64,000 nt of DNA from Blasia pusilla (lineage: Eukaryota; Marchantiophyta; Marchantiopsida; Blasiales), in assembly GCA_050084515.1 (NCBI GenBank), contig CM114274.1, positions 6,200,001 through 6,264,000 on the forward strand, given 5' to 3'. The notes beneath the pieces were generated by a model, which was given only the letters and a program-made list of their open reading frames with translations, was not told where the DNA came from and did no database searches. The translations under genes were made by a program, and so were the position numbers. Each line of letters opens with the position of its first letter. Position 1 is the stretch's first letter. Below, one piece after another: positions 38,601-50,846 of this stretch.

Positions 38601-39509
38601 ACAAGAAATTTCCAGCTGCTCCATTGATAAGAATATCAAGCCTTCCCAGTTCATCCACTACAGCTTGAACAGCACGTATAGCATCCTCTTTCTTTCTCAC
38701 ATCTCCTGCGATTCCAATTGCCTGCATCTCAAAACTGCAAGAATTTAGGCGTTGTTCATCAAAAACACTGCAAAGCCTAACATACTATTTCAGTTATTTA
38801 ATCACCTTCGCTGAAGGAAACTGAGAATTTCCAGGGGAATCAACATATTAACTCGAGTTCACACCATCACTCTGGGATCTCAAAACCGGCACCAATATGG
38901 CTGGGTGGGGATGGGAGAGGAATGCACCACTCCAAGCCCCAGGATCGAAAATCCTTCCCTCCATCTCCGGAAACAGAGTTTCGTGTGTCTTTGGACCAGA
39001 ATTATCCTGAGTGCAAGACTTCAGAACAAATCTGGAAGAATCGTCATTCACAATGGACAAACTAAACCCACAACGCGTTGTTTTCCAACCCAGATTTCGG
39101 TCCACTGTCCGATCTCTCAGGTGAAAATGATACCATACAACTAATTGAAAGTAGCGTTTGCACGTACAGAACCCATGTCTGATGGGTCCCAGCAGCACAT
39201 CCCACCAGTTCCTGACTACAAACTCCTTTCGATGATCTCATGCAGGCATTCGACAGACCGAATCAGTGTAGAACTCGTCTAGATAGGAAAGATTATAGTT
39301 CAAGAACATGCACATACCCTAATGCCTTGGGCTTCCAAAGAGGCAGCAGAAGCATCCACCACTTGCTTTCGCCGGCCCATCAGCGCCACCATTGCTCCAT
39401 GTCTGCCATAGTGAGTGGCAATTTCAAATCCTATCCCTGATCCTCCACCTGTTATGAGAGCTACCTTACCCTTCAGCACATCACCAGCGAATATGGCCTT
39501 GGAATCCAT
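35657..39509 (-). CDS. Peroxisomal 2,4-dienoyl-CoA reductase, SDR family (five exons)
   Basis: Exons, minus strand: 39509-39318, 38721-38562, 38234-38065, 36306-36087 and 35802-35657, giving 295 residues (Arabidopsis SDRb/At3g12800 has 298). It reduces 2,4-dienoyl-CoA with NADPH so that unsaturated fatty acids can enter beta-oxidation. Seen in sequence: the Rossmann motif ALITGGGSGIGFE (17-29), GRRKQV for the NADP phosphate, NGAAGNFL (97-104), AAWYQLHVAAAK with Lys174, GPIANTPGM, VDGG near the C-terminus, and a final SKL, the type 1 peroxisome signal. Intron 3 has a GC donor (AAG|GCAAGT, 38064-38063); the other introns are GT-AG. All junctions keep frame and family spacing. The start MDSK aligns with the Arabidopsis start, and the frame upstream has no other ATG. 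It looks intact. Confidence 0.95.
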
Positions 39510-40408
39510 AACCCCGCACAAGAGTTTCTCTCGTGTGGTGGAATCAACTATAATGTCAGCCGCTGCCCGAAAGCACCCACCCTCTTGAGGTGCTTCCAAC
39601 TGCACTGAATTTCGTGACAACCGACTTTAAACGTCGGAGAAATCGATTCCGATTGCAGTGCACAAGACAGAGCTCCCACTCTCGAATCCCCTCTCCTTCA
39701 CAACCCAACCATCGAGAGGAGGCGCTACAAGAGAAAATTGGGCACACAAGAATCCAGAACCATCAGAACACCCTCATACTCAATTTACATATCCTCTGGG
39801 CACTCCTGCAAGCGATGGATTTCCAAGACTGGTGAGGAAATGTATACACTGACTGCTCTACTTTTGTGCAGTGCCTTCAGCACCAGAGCCCGCGGCACGA
39901 AACTCCAGAGGTGGGATGGAGAGCTCCACCATGAGATTCCTATCCCTTTGGTCAAGCAAGGAAGCTCCACCCACAGAGATTTCTCCTTCTCACCTTGCCT
40001 TCGCTCCAGCGTGAAGCGCTGCATCAAAACACCTTTGCATGCGTTTCCATGACCTCTGCATGCTTTTCATGGGTCGAGAGAGATCGATGGCACACTGCCA
40101 ATCTGGTCTTCAGGCAGTCCACCCAAAAGCCGCTCATGGAGGGCAGATTCTGCTCAAATCGCCGTAGGGTGCATGAGTTTGCACTTTACTTCTTGGAAAG
40201 TGTGTTCGGTGGTCGGTCATTCATCCCACCACACGATAGAGTTTGTGGTTTGGATAATTTTGCGGGTGCTTCCACTTTAGGCTCATGGATTTTTCCTTTC
40301 TTTATCCCTTGGGGGTGCATGCTATTCTCTGTCCCACTGCACTGTAAAGCATTCTAAATATGCTGTTTGTGGAATTAATAAATTTTATTTCATGGGTTCG
40401 TTTTTTTA
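39510..40408. other. Promoter-side flank of the dienoyl-CoA reductase gene
   Basis: This interval separates the reductase start codon (reading left) from the Helitron. It should contain the reductase 5' leader and promoter on the minus strand. I saw no clear TATA box. Plus-strand frames to 120 codons have no recognisable motif. Confidence 0.45.
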
Positions 40409-40528
40409 CAAGTAAGAATGCCCGTGCAGTAAGTACTTGTATGGGGGTTCATATGATGATCATATGGTTTCAATCAAATTTTCAGACAATTGTACAAGTC
40501 CAAATTTTCATATAAATGAATTTTCTAT

Positions 40529-42211
40529 TTATTTTAATATAACTTCAGGATATAAAGTATTCCTAGTGTAAACACCCATTTTCTTTATAGGATGTCCATT
40601 ATATATGATCATATGAATGGAATTCCTTGAACCTACTCTTGATAAGGCAACATATAATTGTCCAAGAGAAAATACAGGGTTTGGCAGGTAGATGTCGACT
40701 CTTTCTAATGTTTGACTTTGAGACTTATTAACCGTCATTGCAAAAGCAGGACGAACACGAAATTGAAATCGTCACAAATCAAAAAGTAAACCAAAATCAG
40801 ATGCAATCAATGGGATGCGTGGAATGAACACTTGAGCTCCAATATTTTTTCTTGTGATGATAATTGCATCTATAAGATATTGACTAAATCCAATAATCAC
40901 CATGCGAGTCTCATTCGCTTATCCCTTTGCTCCATTCATATTCCGTAATAGCATGATTTGAGCTTCACTCTTCAAAGTCAAACAGTGAGGAGGAAACCCT
41001 GATGGTAAACATGTGTTCAAAAATTCAGTTGGATAAACAAGGCTCATCTCATCATCTAAAACAGAATCAGCAGTTAAGAAAGTATGCTCCTGTAAAACAA
41101 ATAAAATCATTTAAGATCGGATTGATAAATATTTTACATGAAGAGAGAGATGATAGGGAATAATTTGACAATACTTAGAATGAAACATATCCATGATATT
41201 GAAGAGTATGAATATTACCTGTCTTGGAAATGGAGACCTAATTTTGGCATTTAGAATATCCACCATAGTATTCTTTGTTGACAAAATGGATGTACCTCTC
41301 AAGAAATCAATATCACTCCATTTTTCAACATCTTTTCCATAAAAAAATATTAATAAGATCATTGATTCTTGAGGTCTTAACAATTATTGCATCCGGAACT
41401 TGTATAGTATCTTCTCCGACGTCCAAATGTAATGGTATATGACCCACACCAACCTCTAATAACCACTTTGTAAATGCTTCTTGCTCTTGTCGTGCATATC
41501 CTACACATAGTATAAGATAAATACATTAGCTCATATGTGAAGAAATATAAATACACATAATAAGAAAGAGAAATATAAGGTTTATTCTTTTATACCTTGT
41601 AAAGTATTTACTCTCATGTTGGCATTGAGTTTCAATAATCTCACATGAGGCCAAATAATAGATCTCCAAAGTGTTGCACGCACAACCATGGGACGGACAA
41701 ATAACTGGAAGACGTTGTCGAAAATCACTACCTAAAGGCAAGTCCCGTAGTCGAGGATCAATCAAACCCAAGATATCTTGAAATGTTCGATTAATAGCCT
41801 CAAATGCATGACGATGGATCATAGGAGCTTCATCCCACACAATCAATTTTTCCTTCTATATAAGGTGCGCCATATGGCTATTCGCTGATAAGCTAGAAAA
41901 TCTTACAAAACAAATATGTGAGGAATAATTATGTATCATAAATCTAAGAACTAATGAAAACATGATATAAAGCATAAAGTAAAATGCTAAAAATTATAGA
42001 ATGTAGAGTTACTTCAAGTTGAGTTTTCATGAATTTGGATAGGGATTTTGAATCAAGAATGAGCAATACAACCTCCATCCAATGATAAAGAGCAATTCTC
42101 AAAGATGCAACTTCAAGAGCTATATGACCTTCACTCCGAACCATTGCGAGAAGAAGGTTGTATAAAACAGTTTTTCCCGTTCCTCCCGGAGCCTCAATAA
42201 AATAGTTTTGC
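40529..42211 (-). pseudogene. Pif1-like helicase domain of the Helitron
   Basis: This block holds the SF1 helicase that unwinds donor DNA during rolling-circle transposition. Motif I (Walker A) GGTGKT is encoded at 42186-42169, immediately after a 3' splice site at 42213-42212. Motif II appears as VWDEAPM (41840-41820), followed by SDFRQRLPV. The C-terminal motifs are MTVNKSQSQTLERV (40738 leftward) and GQLYVALSRVGSR. Gaps, stops and frame changes between these blocks (for example about 41.9-42.0 kb and 40.74-40.9 kb) show decay, although some gaps may be introns. Confidence 0.82.
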
Positions 42212-42290
42212 CTAAGAAACCCATACTTTTAGTTACCAACAACTAATCAAAAGAAATAAAACTTCAATGAGAAAGTTATACAATAAAATA

Positions 42291-44040
42291 TCATACAAAA
42301 TATTCACTTATAGAAGGTGGCACATCGTAAAAAACATTAAGGATTACATCCCCAACAGCTTGTTGTCTGTCATTTAATAATTTCTCCCCTACTCTAATAC
42401 GTTCACGCAACATCTCACGATCATAGGAGAGCTCTTCTTCCTCTATGTGAGAAATGGATAAATCACGAGTTTGAAAATCTGGCTGAGGCATGTCCAAGAA
42501 GTCAGCCATACTTTTACCATGATCTTGAAGATGGTAATGAACCTCCAATAACGCAAGGTTGATTGTCTTTATGTCCAATGGCAGATTCGGAATTCTAGTT
42601 CTTTATTAAGAATAATGAATCAACACGTTAGAATTTAAAGTACTAAATAAAAAAATTTATAAGAGAAATTAATAACAAATGAATTATCAAAAGGCATGCA
42701 TATTCCCCCATGCCTTAGATGCAAAAGGTCTTCAATTAGTGGAACTAAGAAATATTCCCACACCATAGCCCGAAGAGAAGGTGTGTTATATACAAGAATT
42801 ATTGCAAAGAGTAGACGTAATGAATATCCTTTACGAATCACAAATGCCTCTTTAAAGCAATAAAATATCTCTCTGTCATCCTCCAAAAGTCTTGCCCATG
42901 AAAGAATACCATTTGGCTATCTGGAAGATGGAAAATCAATCTTACAATACTTGGTTGCTCCGCATGAAGACTAAACTTGAAGATTCTCCAACATGCTTTT
43001 GAAGAGGAAACGTACCTTCATTCAAAAAAACGTAAAAGTTAGTATAGTCCAACATTTTATCATTGAAAAAATATAGAAACATTTTTTTTAAAGATCGAAA
43101 TACCTCTAATCAAGATATAATGATGTCTCATCGATAGTTTCCTTGACTAATCTACTCTTTGCTAGAATATATGATATCGCGTCGGATCCCTTGTACACAT
43201 ACTTGTAAATGCCTAGATGCTATTTATTATCTCCAAGTTGATATGACAATCAAATAAAGTACATAACATTAGATTATATGGAACCACCCAACGATTATCA
43301 AAGTCATGATTTGACTTATTAATCAATCTGTCATTATCACACCTGCACAATCACAAATACAATTTGATTAGTACTTTGAGCGAATCTTAAGAAAACCTAG
43401 AAATTACCTCTTATAAATGGGATGTCCATCCTCATTCTCCATTTTCATTGATGTAAAAGGCATGGGGTACCCTTTTGAACATACTTTTGTCGTTTGTCTG
43501 TATAAGGTGCATTTTGGATTTGCTACACCATATGGGTCATGAATCATACAATTTCTCTCAGTAGAATAAAGCCTAGGATGAGTAATAGGATCTGCAATCT
43601 CAGCAAATATAATATCATCAAAATGAGAGGTTGTCCTTGGCTTATCCTCTGACCCAAGAATAATCAAGATATGCACATTTGGTAGATCTCATTTTTGGAA
43701 CTCAACTACACAAATACATCCTACCACATGCACGACCCAAAATATGCTTCTCTAGAATAAGTCTCAACAACTCCTTCTCCTTTTGTTGGAAAGCACGTAT
43801 AACCAAGTCAGAATAATCGGATGTTGTTTGCCCAAGAAGTAGAACATAAGTAATCTCAATCCGTATAGGATTACAAGTCATCGTCAGAAAGTAGTCAGGC
43901 TTCCCAAAATGTCCCATAATGGCCATAGCATCATGATACAACTGATGCATGTGACGGGGTCCTCCAATGAAAGAAAAAAGATAAGATAATTTGTTTTTCT
44001 ATGCCATGACCATTACCATCGTGGCATCTCTGACACCTTG
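42291..44040 (-). pseudogene. Helitron Rep (HUH) region, catalytically damaged
   Basis: MHQLYHDAMAIMGHFGKPDY followed by FLTMTCNP (from 43950 leftward) is the Helitron_like_N signature. The adjoining rolling-circle motif reads VVEFQK, stop, DLPNVHIL (about 43715-43670). The first His of the usual LPHAH is Asn, and a TGA interrupts the motif. VCSKGYPMPFT and EDGHPIYKR follow (43676-43404). Another block ends PPSISEYF at about 42295, just before the intron preceding Walker A. The altered HUH motif and the stop argue that this copy cannot nick DNA. Confidence 0.75.
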
Positions 44041-44265
44041 GTATAAATTAGCTCTCAACTCTTTTTGATATATTCGTATCCAAGTTAGTCATTGCATTTC
44101 AATAGTTGCATACATACCCACCATATATTCTTGAGTAAGATGACCAAACTCCAACAACCGATTATTATCCATAGCATTAGCTTGCATTTGAAGTTGAAAT
44201 GAAGCAAATTGTAAAGATGTTATTGTCTTTGAACTTTCCTCATGAGTGTCAGCTCCACCTTCAAT

Positions 44266-46710
44266 CTAGTCCCCTTCAATTCCCTCTTGCAAATTATCAT
44301 CTTCATTTAGATCCTCATCCGCGTCCATCACGAGATGCCCTCTTATCATCTCATCACATCTTATACCTTCTTGCACTTGTAAAGGTATTCCATGATGCCA
44401 ACGTGCTTCCCCATAGACAAAGGGCAAAATAAAGTGCAATGGGATATAGGCTTCATTCAAGTCTGATAGGCGACAAGTCCCTCCTCCATATAAACGAACA
44501 ACAATATCACATCCTTCTACAGGCTCACTCCATTTCATGCCAAGATAGCAGTAACCTCTGAAGCAACAAGCAAGGTGTATCGTTTTGCATGAAGATCTCG
44601 CTACCTACCCTTCAGAATAATATGGAAGTCGGAGTTACATGGGTCAATAGCCATCTTTCGAAATAGAGCTACATATGGATTATAGACATGTAGCATGTCT
44701 TGAAATCCCCTTAAGATCTTAGGCTCAACTCATCACGATTGTCAGTATTCATAATCCTTCTTCTATGTTCCATCTGATGCTCATCATCATGAATACAGAT
44801 TTGCGCAAAGTGTGGAAGAGCATCAATCTCTGCATGAAGAAGCCCAATAGAATGATAAACACCACCTTAAATCCTGAAGTTTCCTCTACCACCTGAACAT
44901 GTGCCCTAGTGGATATCAATTGAAGAGCACTATTATAGGCATATGCATTCCGCAAAAAATGAAGAGTATTTGAACTCATACCTCAATTAATTAATTTTGA
45001 CAATATAGAGGGTGATGACACATAATATGGTCAATGAATCTAGCTTACCATGATGACAACACATACCACAAGGTGAGCTTATAGACCTAGTATACTTAAC
45101 TCTCTCACACTTCCAATGTAAAGCATTGCAACTTGGGCAAACTTCATTCATAAGTCCAATAGTAAAACGACGAGTCATACTATCAATACGATCTCCCAAC
45201 CGAAGGATTCGAATATGCTTATGCTCAAAATCTGGCATACGTGCAATGTTGAGTAACTTTTTCAAGCTCACAACCCTTCTAGATCCTATGTTTGGAATCG
45301 AAGCATGTACACAACCCTCATTCACTTGTGTCTGGCATGCATGATTATGTTCATTTGCATCACTGCCGTTGAAACAACCATCAACATGTTCGATATCATG
45401 TACTTCGGCCAAAAGAGCATGTCTTCCCCATTGGCACTCAGTGGGGGACTCTAGAAGCATGTGCAACACTTGTAGATGGTTGGTGGCAGTCAGAAGAAGG
45501 CAACACAATTAAAAATATAAATATATCATATACTAGAAACATATTAAACATGGGTAGGAGATGGTTTGATTACAATCCTGGAGTTTAGAATAGCTCCAAC
45601 TTGAGGAAATTCCATGAAAGGCCTATGAGACAACATCTTTTGGAAATAATTCAAAACATTTTAAAGACCAAGTAAAAAAACATAAAATAATAGAAGTATG
45701 TGAAGCATACCTTATATTAGCTAGAATATGGATGTCATTAGAAGTCATAGCCTCCGCTTCTTCTCTAGGAAGTAGATTCATGGATACTTTATGAAGATTC
45801 GCTTCGGCCAAAATTGCAGGCCTTCTTCTTCACCCTTCAACTCATGCAACTTGAAGCAGACCATGTAATCCTCGAGGATTGGATGGGAGAGGAAGACTGA
45901 GAAAAAATAATTTTAAAAAAGCAAGTCACAATAATGGAAAGAAAAGAAAATAAAATAAAAATTTGCTAATCAACAAAGCAAAAACAACTTTTAATTTATT
46001 TGATTATGAAACATACATGGGAGATAATCTAGTGTATGTTGAAGCATGAAGATTCCTATCGATGGGTGCTACAATCAACCTGGACAAAGAGTTAGGAGAA
46101 ATCACCAAAGGAAAAGTTTGTTCTAACTATTATGATAGAAAATTGAAAAGTTATAAAAAAATAAATACCTTCTATTATCTACATCATGAAAGTCATCTAT
46201 GATGGGTATTTGTGATTCTTCAATCAAAGGAACATTCACAATACCTTGAACATGACTCAATTGAATGAAATTGGAATGTCTTCGTGTTTGCCTTTGAGCT
46301 CTTGCAATTTGATGTAAATCACGTAAACGTTGCGGGTTCGACGGATTTGGAAGTCTATAACACAAACATGAAAAATACTTAAGTCACACCACAAATCCAG
46401 AATGTGCACATATAATTATGGAATCATTGTATCGCCATAAAGCTAAGCATTCTTACATTGAAGATGAAAAAGTCGTAGAATGAGTTATAAATCGCATATC
46501 TCGAAGCGTCCTTCTACTTTTTTGAGATGCAGCCCTTCTTGCCTTCTTACATGCAAGCTTCTCTGTTTCCTCTGAAACCCGTATAGAAGATGGTGGACTA
46601 CAAGAAATGTGATGATCATGCTCCACATTAGGTAAAGAGACTACATTGGTGATGTTTGTGAATGGTCTTTTTTTATTCCGCTTCGATGGTTCCTCTTGAG
46701 ATTCATGCAT
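44266..46710 (-). pseudogene. N-terminal exons of the Helitron replicase
   Basis: The block 45508-44987 carries CPSCNALHWKCERV and CGMCCHHGK, the cysteine-rich segment usual at the N-terminus of plant Helitron replicases. Upstream, 46365-46123 and 46710-46453 are separated by AT-rich sequence starting with GTAAG and ending with AG, consistent with introns. 44979-44266 holds further short frames. The most upstream frame is Lys/Arg-rich (KKARRAASQKSRR), possibly a nuclear-localisation region. Individual exon limits are approximate. Confidence 0.6.
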
Positions 46711-46760
46711 CTTGTGACAATATCAACTATCCAACAAAAATATGTATTGTCAATATATAA

Positions 46761-47457
46761 AAAATATTAAAAAAAAGAAGAAAGACGTTTGAAAAAAGAA
46801 CTTGTACTCAAATTTTTGTCCGTGAATATTATATTATATATTAAAAAATAAATTTACACATAACTTAAATTTTTATAAAAATATGAAATGGAAAAATCAT
46901 TCTAACGGGCAATCAGACTCAACTGTATTCATTTCACTTGAGTCATCAGGGAAAATTGTATGACAATGACTAATTCCCCATGACCCAAACCCACAACCAT
47001 CATGTACAAATGAATGGCTAGATACTTTATGGTCCGAGGAAGCATTTGTGGATACCATAACCAAAGCAGTGGGCAAGCGCTCACAGCAGAACAACACGAA
47101 GGAAGCCATGAAAATATCTGACCTCTCTCTCTTGACGGTATATCCTGAATAGGCAAAATTGAAGAACTATTTCCGGGGAGCCCCTTGCTTGGGAACCCGG
47201 CTTAAGTTCAAGTTTAGGACGGGGGCAATCCCCTTGAACCATAAGAAAAGCAAGATGGGAACACAACTAAACTCTTGCGCCATGTGAGATGATGGGGATG
47301 AAACCTCTAGTCACTACTTGGTCTCCTGCACAAAATTACTGCTAAGCTGGTAATACCAGGATTGTTCAACACACTCAGTAGCCTAGATTCATTGCTAGGG
47401 ATCCCAATCAGGTAAAGTGGATAGTGTGGGGAAGACACTTGGAAGCTCCGCACCAAC
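46761..47457. other. Junction between the Helitron and gypsy fragments, no gene recognised
   Basis: AT-rich sequence with homopolymer runs to about 46.9 kb, then more balanced sequence. No motif was identified. The breakpoints of both neighbouring elements lie here. Confidence 0.5.
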
Positions 47458-48540
47458 ATGTGTGATATCCATGACGACGTGGAGGTTGTGGAGTTCTTGC
47501 GCACTGGCGTCATTGTGAGTACAGTGAGTGCTAGGGAGCGGGATCGAATCCTACAGAGAGCCAAGAGGTTCAGGTGGGAGGGGACTCACATTTTGCGGGT
47601 CTGGGGAGATGGTAGGATACGAGTGGTACCTCATCCTTCCCAGCGAGCACGTGTAGTGTGACATGCCCATGAGGAGTTGGGACATTTCGGAGTAAAGCGT
47701 ACTTACAGCTTACTCAAGGTTCAGTATTGGTGGCGCGGCATGCATACTAGGGTATAGCGATTTGTGGCAGATGTATGGTATGTGAGAGTGCGAGCATCCT
47801 TCAATGCTCCCACTCCGCAGTTACATCCTTTGCCGATTATGGGTTTAGATTATCGGTGGAGTTTAGACTTTGCGGGACCTTTGCCATTGATAGGGCGTCA
47901 TCATAGGTACGTGTTGGTCATGGTGGAGCATTTTTCCAAGTGGATAGAGTTGGTGGCACTACCAGACAAGGCGAGCGAGGGAACAACTTATGCGTTTCTA
48001 GATCGTGTGCTTAGTCACTTTGGTGCACCGGCGGAGGTGTTGACTGACCAGGGTACCGAGTTTAGGAGAGAGTTTCAAGCCTTGTGTGATCAGGCACTGA
48101 TAGATCACCGTACCACGTCCAGAGATCATCCTAAGGCGGATGGGTTGGCGGAGAGAGTGGTACAGACGGGGAAGAGAGGATTGCGCAAGTATTGCTTGCA
48201 GCGGGGATAGTTGAGGGAGTGGGATCTATAGCTTCCATGGTTGGCTATGGGTTATCACTTTAGTTGGCAGGCATCCTTGGCGTCATTTTCACTCTACTTT
48301 TTGCTCTTTGGGAGAGAGCCAGATTTACGTGCAGCGATTCGACGTGACATGGCGGAGGTGTTAGATCTTGATGATCCAGATGTGTGGGTACAAGCATGTT
48401 CTCGAGAGGGCAGAAGTTTTTAGAGAGTTATGCCTATGGCCTTTGAGAACTTAGCTATTGCCCAAAGCATAGAGATACATTGAGGTACGCGACCATTCGT
48501 GGAGGAGGTTATCGTCCAGGGATTAGGAGGTCTGACCCCC
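47458..48540 (+). pseudogene. Ty3/gypsy integrase fragment
   Basis: The remnant of the zinc-binding domain reads HAHEELGHFGVKRTY with YWWRGM, but its cysteines have been lost. The catalytic core follows at 47764-48210: WSLDFAGPLP (first Asp), VLTDQGTEFRREF (second Asp) and HPKADGLAERVVQ (Glu). A C-terminal block (48241-48423) has FSWQASLASFSLYFLLFGRE, typical of plant gypsy integrases. In-frame stops interrupt it at about 47659, 48208, 48229 and 48421. The fragment is followed directly by the LTR-like sequence found with the methyltransferase-bearing elements, so it probably belongs to that family, whose other copies here lack integrase. Confidence 0.85.
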
Positions 48541-48609
48541 CCTCTTGATGTGGTTCCCACGGGACTAATCCCTAGACGATAACCTCCTAATCCCTGGACG
48601 ATAACCTCC
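48504..48609. repeat. 28-bp perfect inverted repeat at the end of the integrase fragment
   Basis: Bases 48504-48531, inside the integrase C-terminal coding sequence, are exactly reverse-complementary to 48582-48609. The 50-base spacer contains one more imperfect copy of the second arm. The right arm is not part of the coding frame, so it looks like a snap-back copy of the left arm created at the breakpoint. Confidence 0.95.
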
Positions 48610-48630
48610 TAATCCGTGAACGATAACCTC
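48565..48630 (+). repeat. Three tandem 22-bp units derived from the inverted copy
   Basis: The units at 48565-48586, 48587-48608 and 48609-48630 each start CTAATCC and end CGATAACCTC, with two or three differences. They multiply the reverse complement of the integrase-end sequence at 48504-48531. Snap-back must therefore have come before, or together with, tandem amplification. Confidence 0.93.
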
Positions 48631-48675
48631 CTAGCTCCCAAGATGTGTATAGGTAGTAGGTCATGTCGAGAGAGA

Positions 48676-48860
48676 TGTGATTTTCTATCTAGAGTTGGGG
48701 GATCAACTGCCGGACTAGGGGCGGTTGTGTGATCTCCATGTATATGTATGAGTTGATTTTTGTACATGTGTGGATCGACCCGTGTGTGGGGAAGATCGGT
48801 GTTGTGTGGTGTAGATGTGACGAGCGATGTATGTTGTATAGCGTGTTGGTGGATATACGG
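48676..48860 (+). repeat. LTR-like segment A of the methyltransferase-bearing gypsy family
   Basis: This segment matches 63327-63480 and, over its second half, 50847-50925. All three share GGGGAAGATC(G/C)GTGTTGTGTGG followed by TAGATGTGAC(G/C)AGCGATG. It lies between integrase (left) and an untranslated leader plus gag (right), the position expected for an LTR, but it is much shorter than the copy at 63.3 kb and may be internally deleted. The leader to its right (to about 49.12 kb) matches 60172-60480. Confidence 0.7.
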
Positions 48861-49129
48861 CGGTTTCCGAGTAGGGGTCGCGTGTATGACCCGAGAGAGT
48901 GTCGCTAGGTTAGGTGAGTCAGTTGGGAGGCTCATGGTGAGCCCGAGTGTTGAGCGTGCGTGAGGCCGGGTATGTCATCACGGGATTGATGTTAGCATAG
49001 GTGAGCTAATGAGGCGTGTGGGAGACTCTCGGTGAGTCTGAGTGCTTGAGCGGGTGAGACGGGGTTTGTGATCACGGCGTTCTTCCAGGGTTCGGAAGAA
49101 CGGGTTAGTGCGAGCACAGTAGTAGTGGT

Positions 49130-50820
49130 GTGACACAAAGTGGAGTGACATACCGAGGGGTTACCAGTGAGGACCTCCCTCGACATCCATCGGTGATTGG
49201 ATCGTCATCATTGGACACTGGGTCTGGTGATGAGATCACAGACAGAGACAGTAGTACTTGGCAAGAGATGGACGACATGGGCCATCGGGGCATGCGTCGT
49301 TTCTCAGGTGCAGTGGGCACCATCGACTTAGATGATTTTATCTAGGAGTTTGACACATGGTGCGACTTCCAAGAGATACGGACCCCGACACGGTTCAACC
49401 CTTTCATGGCATGGAAGGGGTTGTTCCAGCACTTAGAGTTTTGATCACTATATTCACTAGAGATCGATGCCTGGAGGATGTATTGGGCTCCAGGGTATGT
49501 GTCCACTAGTGGTTGCGAGGCATATGATGGGATTGTGAGAGAGGAGAGACCCACACCATCAGCCTGGAGACTAGATGGAGAGGGGGGCAGTGAGACAGGC
49601 AATGTGGCATAGACCTCTGGTGGTAGAGGGCCACCCAGCTTCAGCCCCACAGTGGAGTTCTTCCAACAGTTGGGGAAGAGCTACCGGGCGTGACGCACCG
49701 ACAAGTGAAGAGTCTCTGGATTTTCAGCGGCGATTGGATGAGAGTCTGAGAGAGGCATTCACACGCATGAGGAGGCTGATCATTGCTCCGTTTGGAGTGA
49801 TCGAGGAAATGATCGAGTCGGTGATTGGTCTGGGTTCGGATCGAGAACTACGGAGGAGAGTCCGAGATGCGGTGCTAATTCACACAGCGAAGCCCACATT
49901 GAAGGTGGTTTTTGAGTTGTCTGAGCGTATTGAGCTCAACATGAGTGAGGAGCAGGTAGTGACCGCTTGATTTTCTCGAGAGTCAACGGATCCACAAGCG
50001 ACGGTGACCCCACACGTGCCACAGCGAGCACCAGTACCATAGGATCGGGCTAGTGTGCCTAGAGAGCAGGGCGGGTACCGTGAGCCTATGAGGCAACGAC
50101 CCGCACCTACATATGTTGCCTAGCTGGGATCGATGTGGTCTTGTTGGACGTGTGGAGGGGCCCATACGCAGAGAGACTGCCCACAGCATGGGAGAGGACC
50201 ACCAGCGCCTCCGATTGCTCAGGATCCACACAGGATGGCCCCACCACAGCGCCAGTGTGACCATTGCCACAGATATGGTCACACTAGGGATAGATGTTTT
50301 GACCTTTGCCGAGGGGCACGTCCCGAGGTAGGCCGAGGGCTTGGGGGCGGTCATCCCGGAGGAGGTCGGGGAGTTCTTCCTGGACGTGGTGGTACAGGAC
50401 CACCACCAGCCAGAGGAGATGGAGCAGGAGCACCAGAGCCGGCACTTCTCTCACGCATCGATCAGTTGGAGTAGAGGATTGCTACCATGACAATGATGCA
50501 GCTTAGGGAAGGCACGGAGCTACGAGCAGCTAGTGTGACTCCAGCTTCTACCTCTTACCCTGACCCGGGTGAGGATCTTGCCAGTATGGGATTTATGTGT
50601 AGTGCAGCCCAGGTTGAGGCAAATTGTAGTGGTGACTCGGGAGTGCTGCGAGAGCCATCGAGAGGTGGAGTTGAGATTGACCCACCAGAGGGGACCGATG
50701 GGCGGCAGGCCAGGGTTCCACAGTCGTTCACATTGTCGGAGGCACTACACACACCATCGATGGTGCCTCGACGACCAGCGGTGCCTACAGTTCAGGCACC
50801 TACGTCGACGTCATGAGGAG
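49130..50820 (+). pseudogene. Ty3/gypsy gag, copy 1
   Basis: Blocks in one frame, with stops, encode a capsid-like region (HRGMRRFSGAVGTIDLDDF; EESLDFQRRLDESLREAFTR), then two zinc knuckles at about 50.14-50.30 kb: CWTCGGAHTQRDC and the canonical CDHCHRYGHTRDRC. Gag packages the element RNA in virus-like particles. TAG or TGA stops (for example 49342, 49968, 50041, 50120 and 50473) interrupt it, most at codons that are Gln or Arg in the sister copy or by context. It ends abruptly at a hairpin (50807-50844), before any protease sequence. Confidence 0.8.
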
Positions 50821-50844
50821 TTGGAGTGAACTCCTCGTGACGTC
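50807..50844. repeat. 16-bp hairpin at the truncation point of gag copy 1
   Basis: Arms GACGTCATGAGGAGTT (50807-50822) and AACTCCTCGTGACGTC (50829-50844) pair with a single G-T-type mismatch around a 6-base loop. In the sister copy at 62.17 kb the sequence runs on after the left arm into protease. Here it folds back and jumps to LTR-like sequence. Confidence 0.93.
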
Positions 50845-50846
50845 AT

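Larger units (their letters stand above)
40409..46760 (-). mobile_element. Helitron, decayed, with spliced Rep-helicase gene
   Basis: A 6-kb minus-strand region carries all the coding landmarks of a plant Helitron in order: a cysteine-containing N-terminal block, Helitron_like_N, the Rep rolling-circle region, and a Pif1-type helicase. AT-rich gaps between coding blocks begin and end with GT and AG in several cases. The likely 3' end, minus strand, is GCACGGGCATTCTTACTTG at about 40427-40409 followed by T. This resembles the GC-rich end and CTRR terminus of plant Helitrons, but no perfect hairpin is present. The 5' TC end was not fixed. The right limit is the end of recognisable coding sequence. 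Confidence 0.75.

Noticed and set aside
39510-39620. Upstream extension of the dienoyl-CoA reductase frame
   Set aside because: The extension has no ATG start (it opens with TTG), and the MDSK start aligns with the Arabidopsis protein.
48504-48630. Possible CRISPR-like or satellite array
   Set aside because: The units are contiguous 22-bp copies without spacers and derive from the adjacent integrase sequence in a plant genome.
48609-48935. 108-codon minus-strand frame
   Set aside because: Antisense to the LTR-like segment and leader; His/Thr/Pro bias only.
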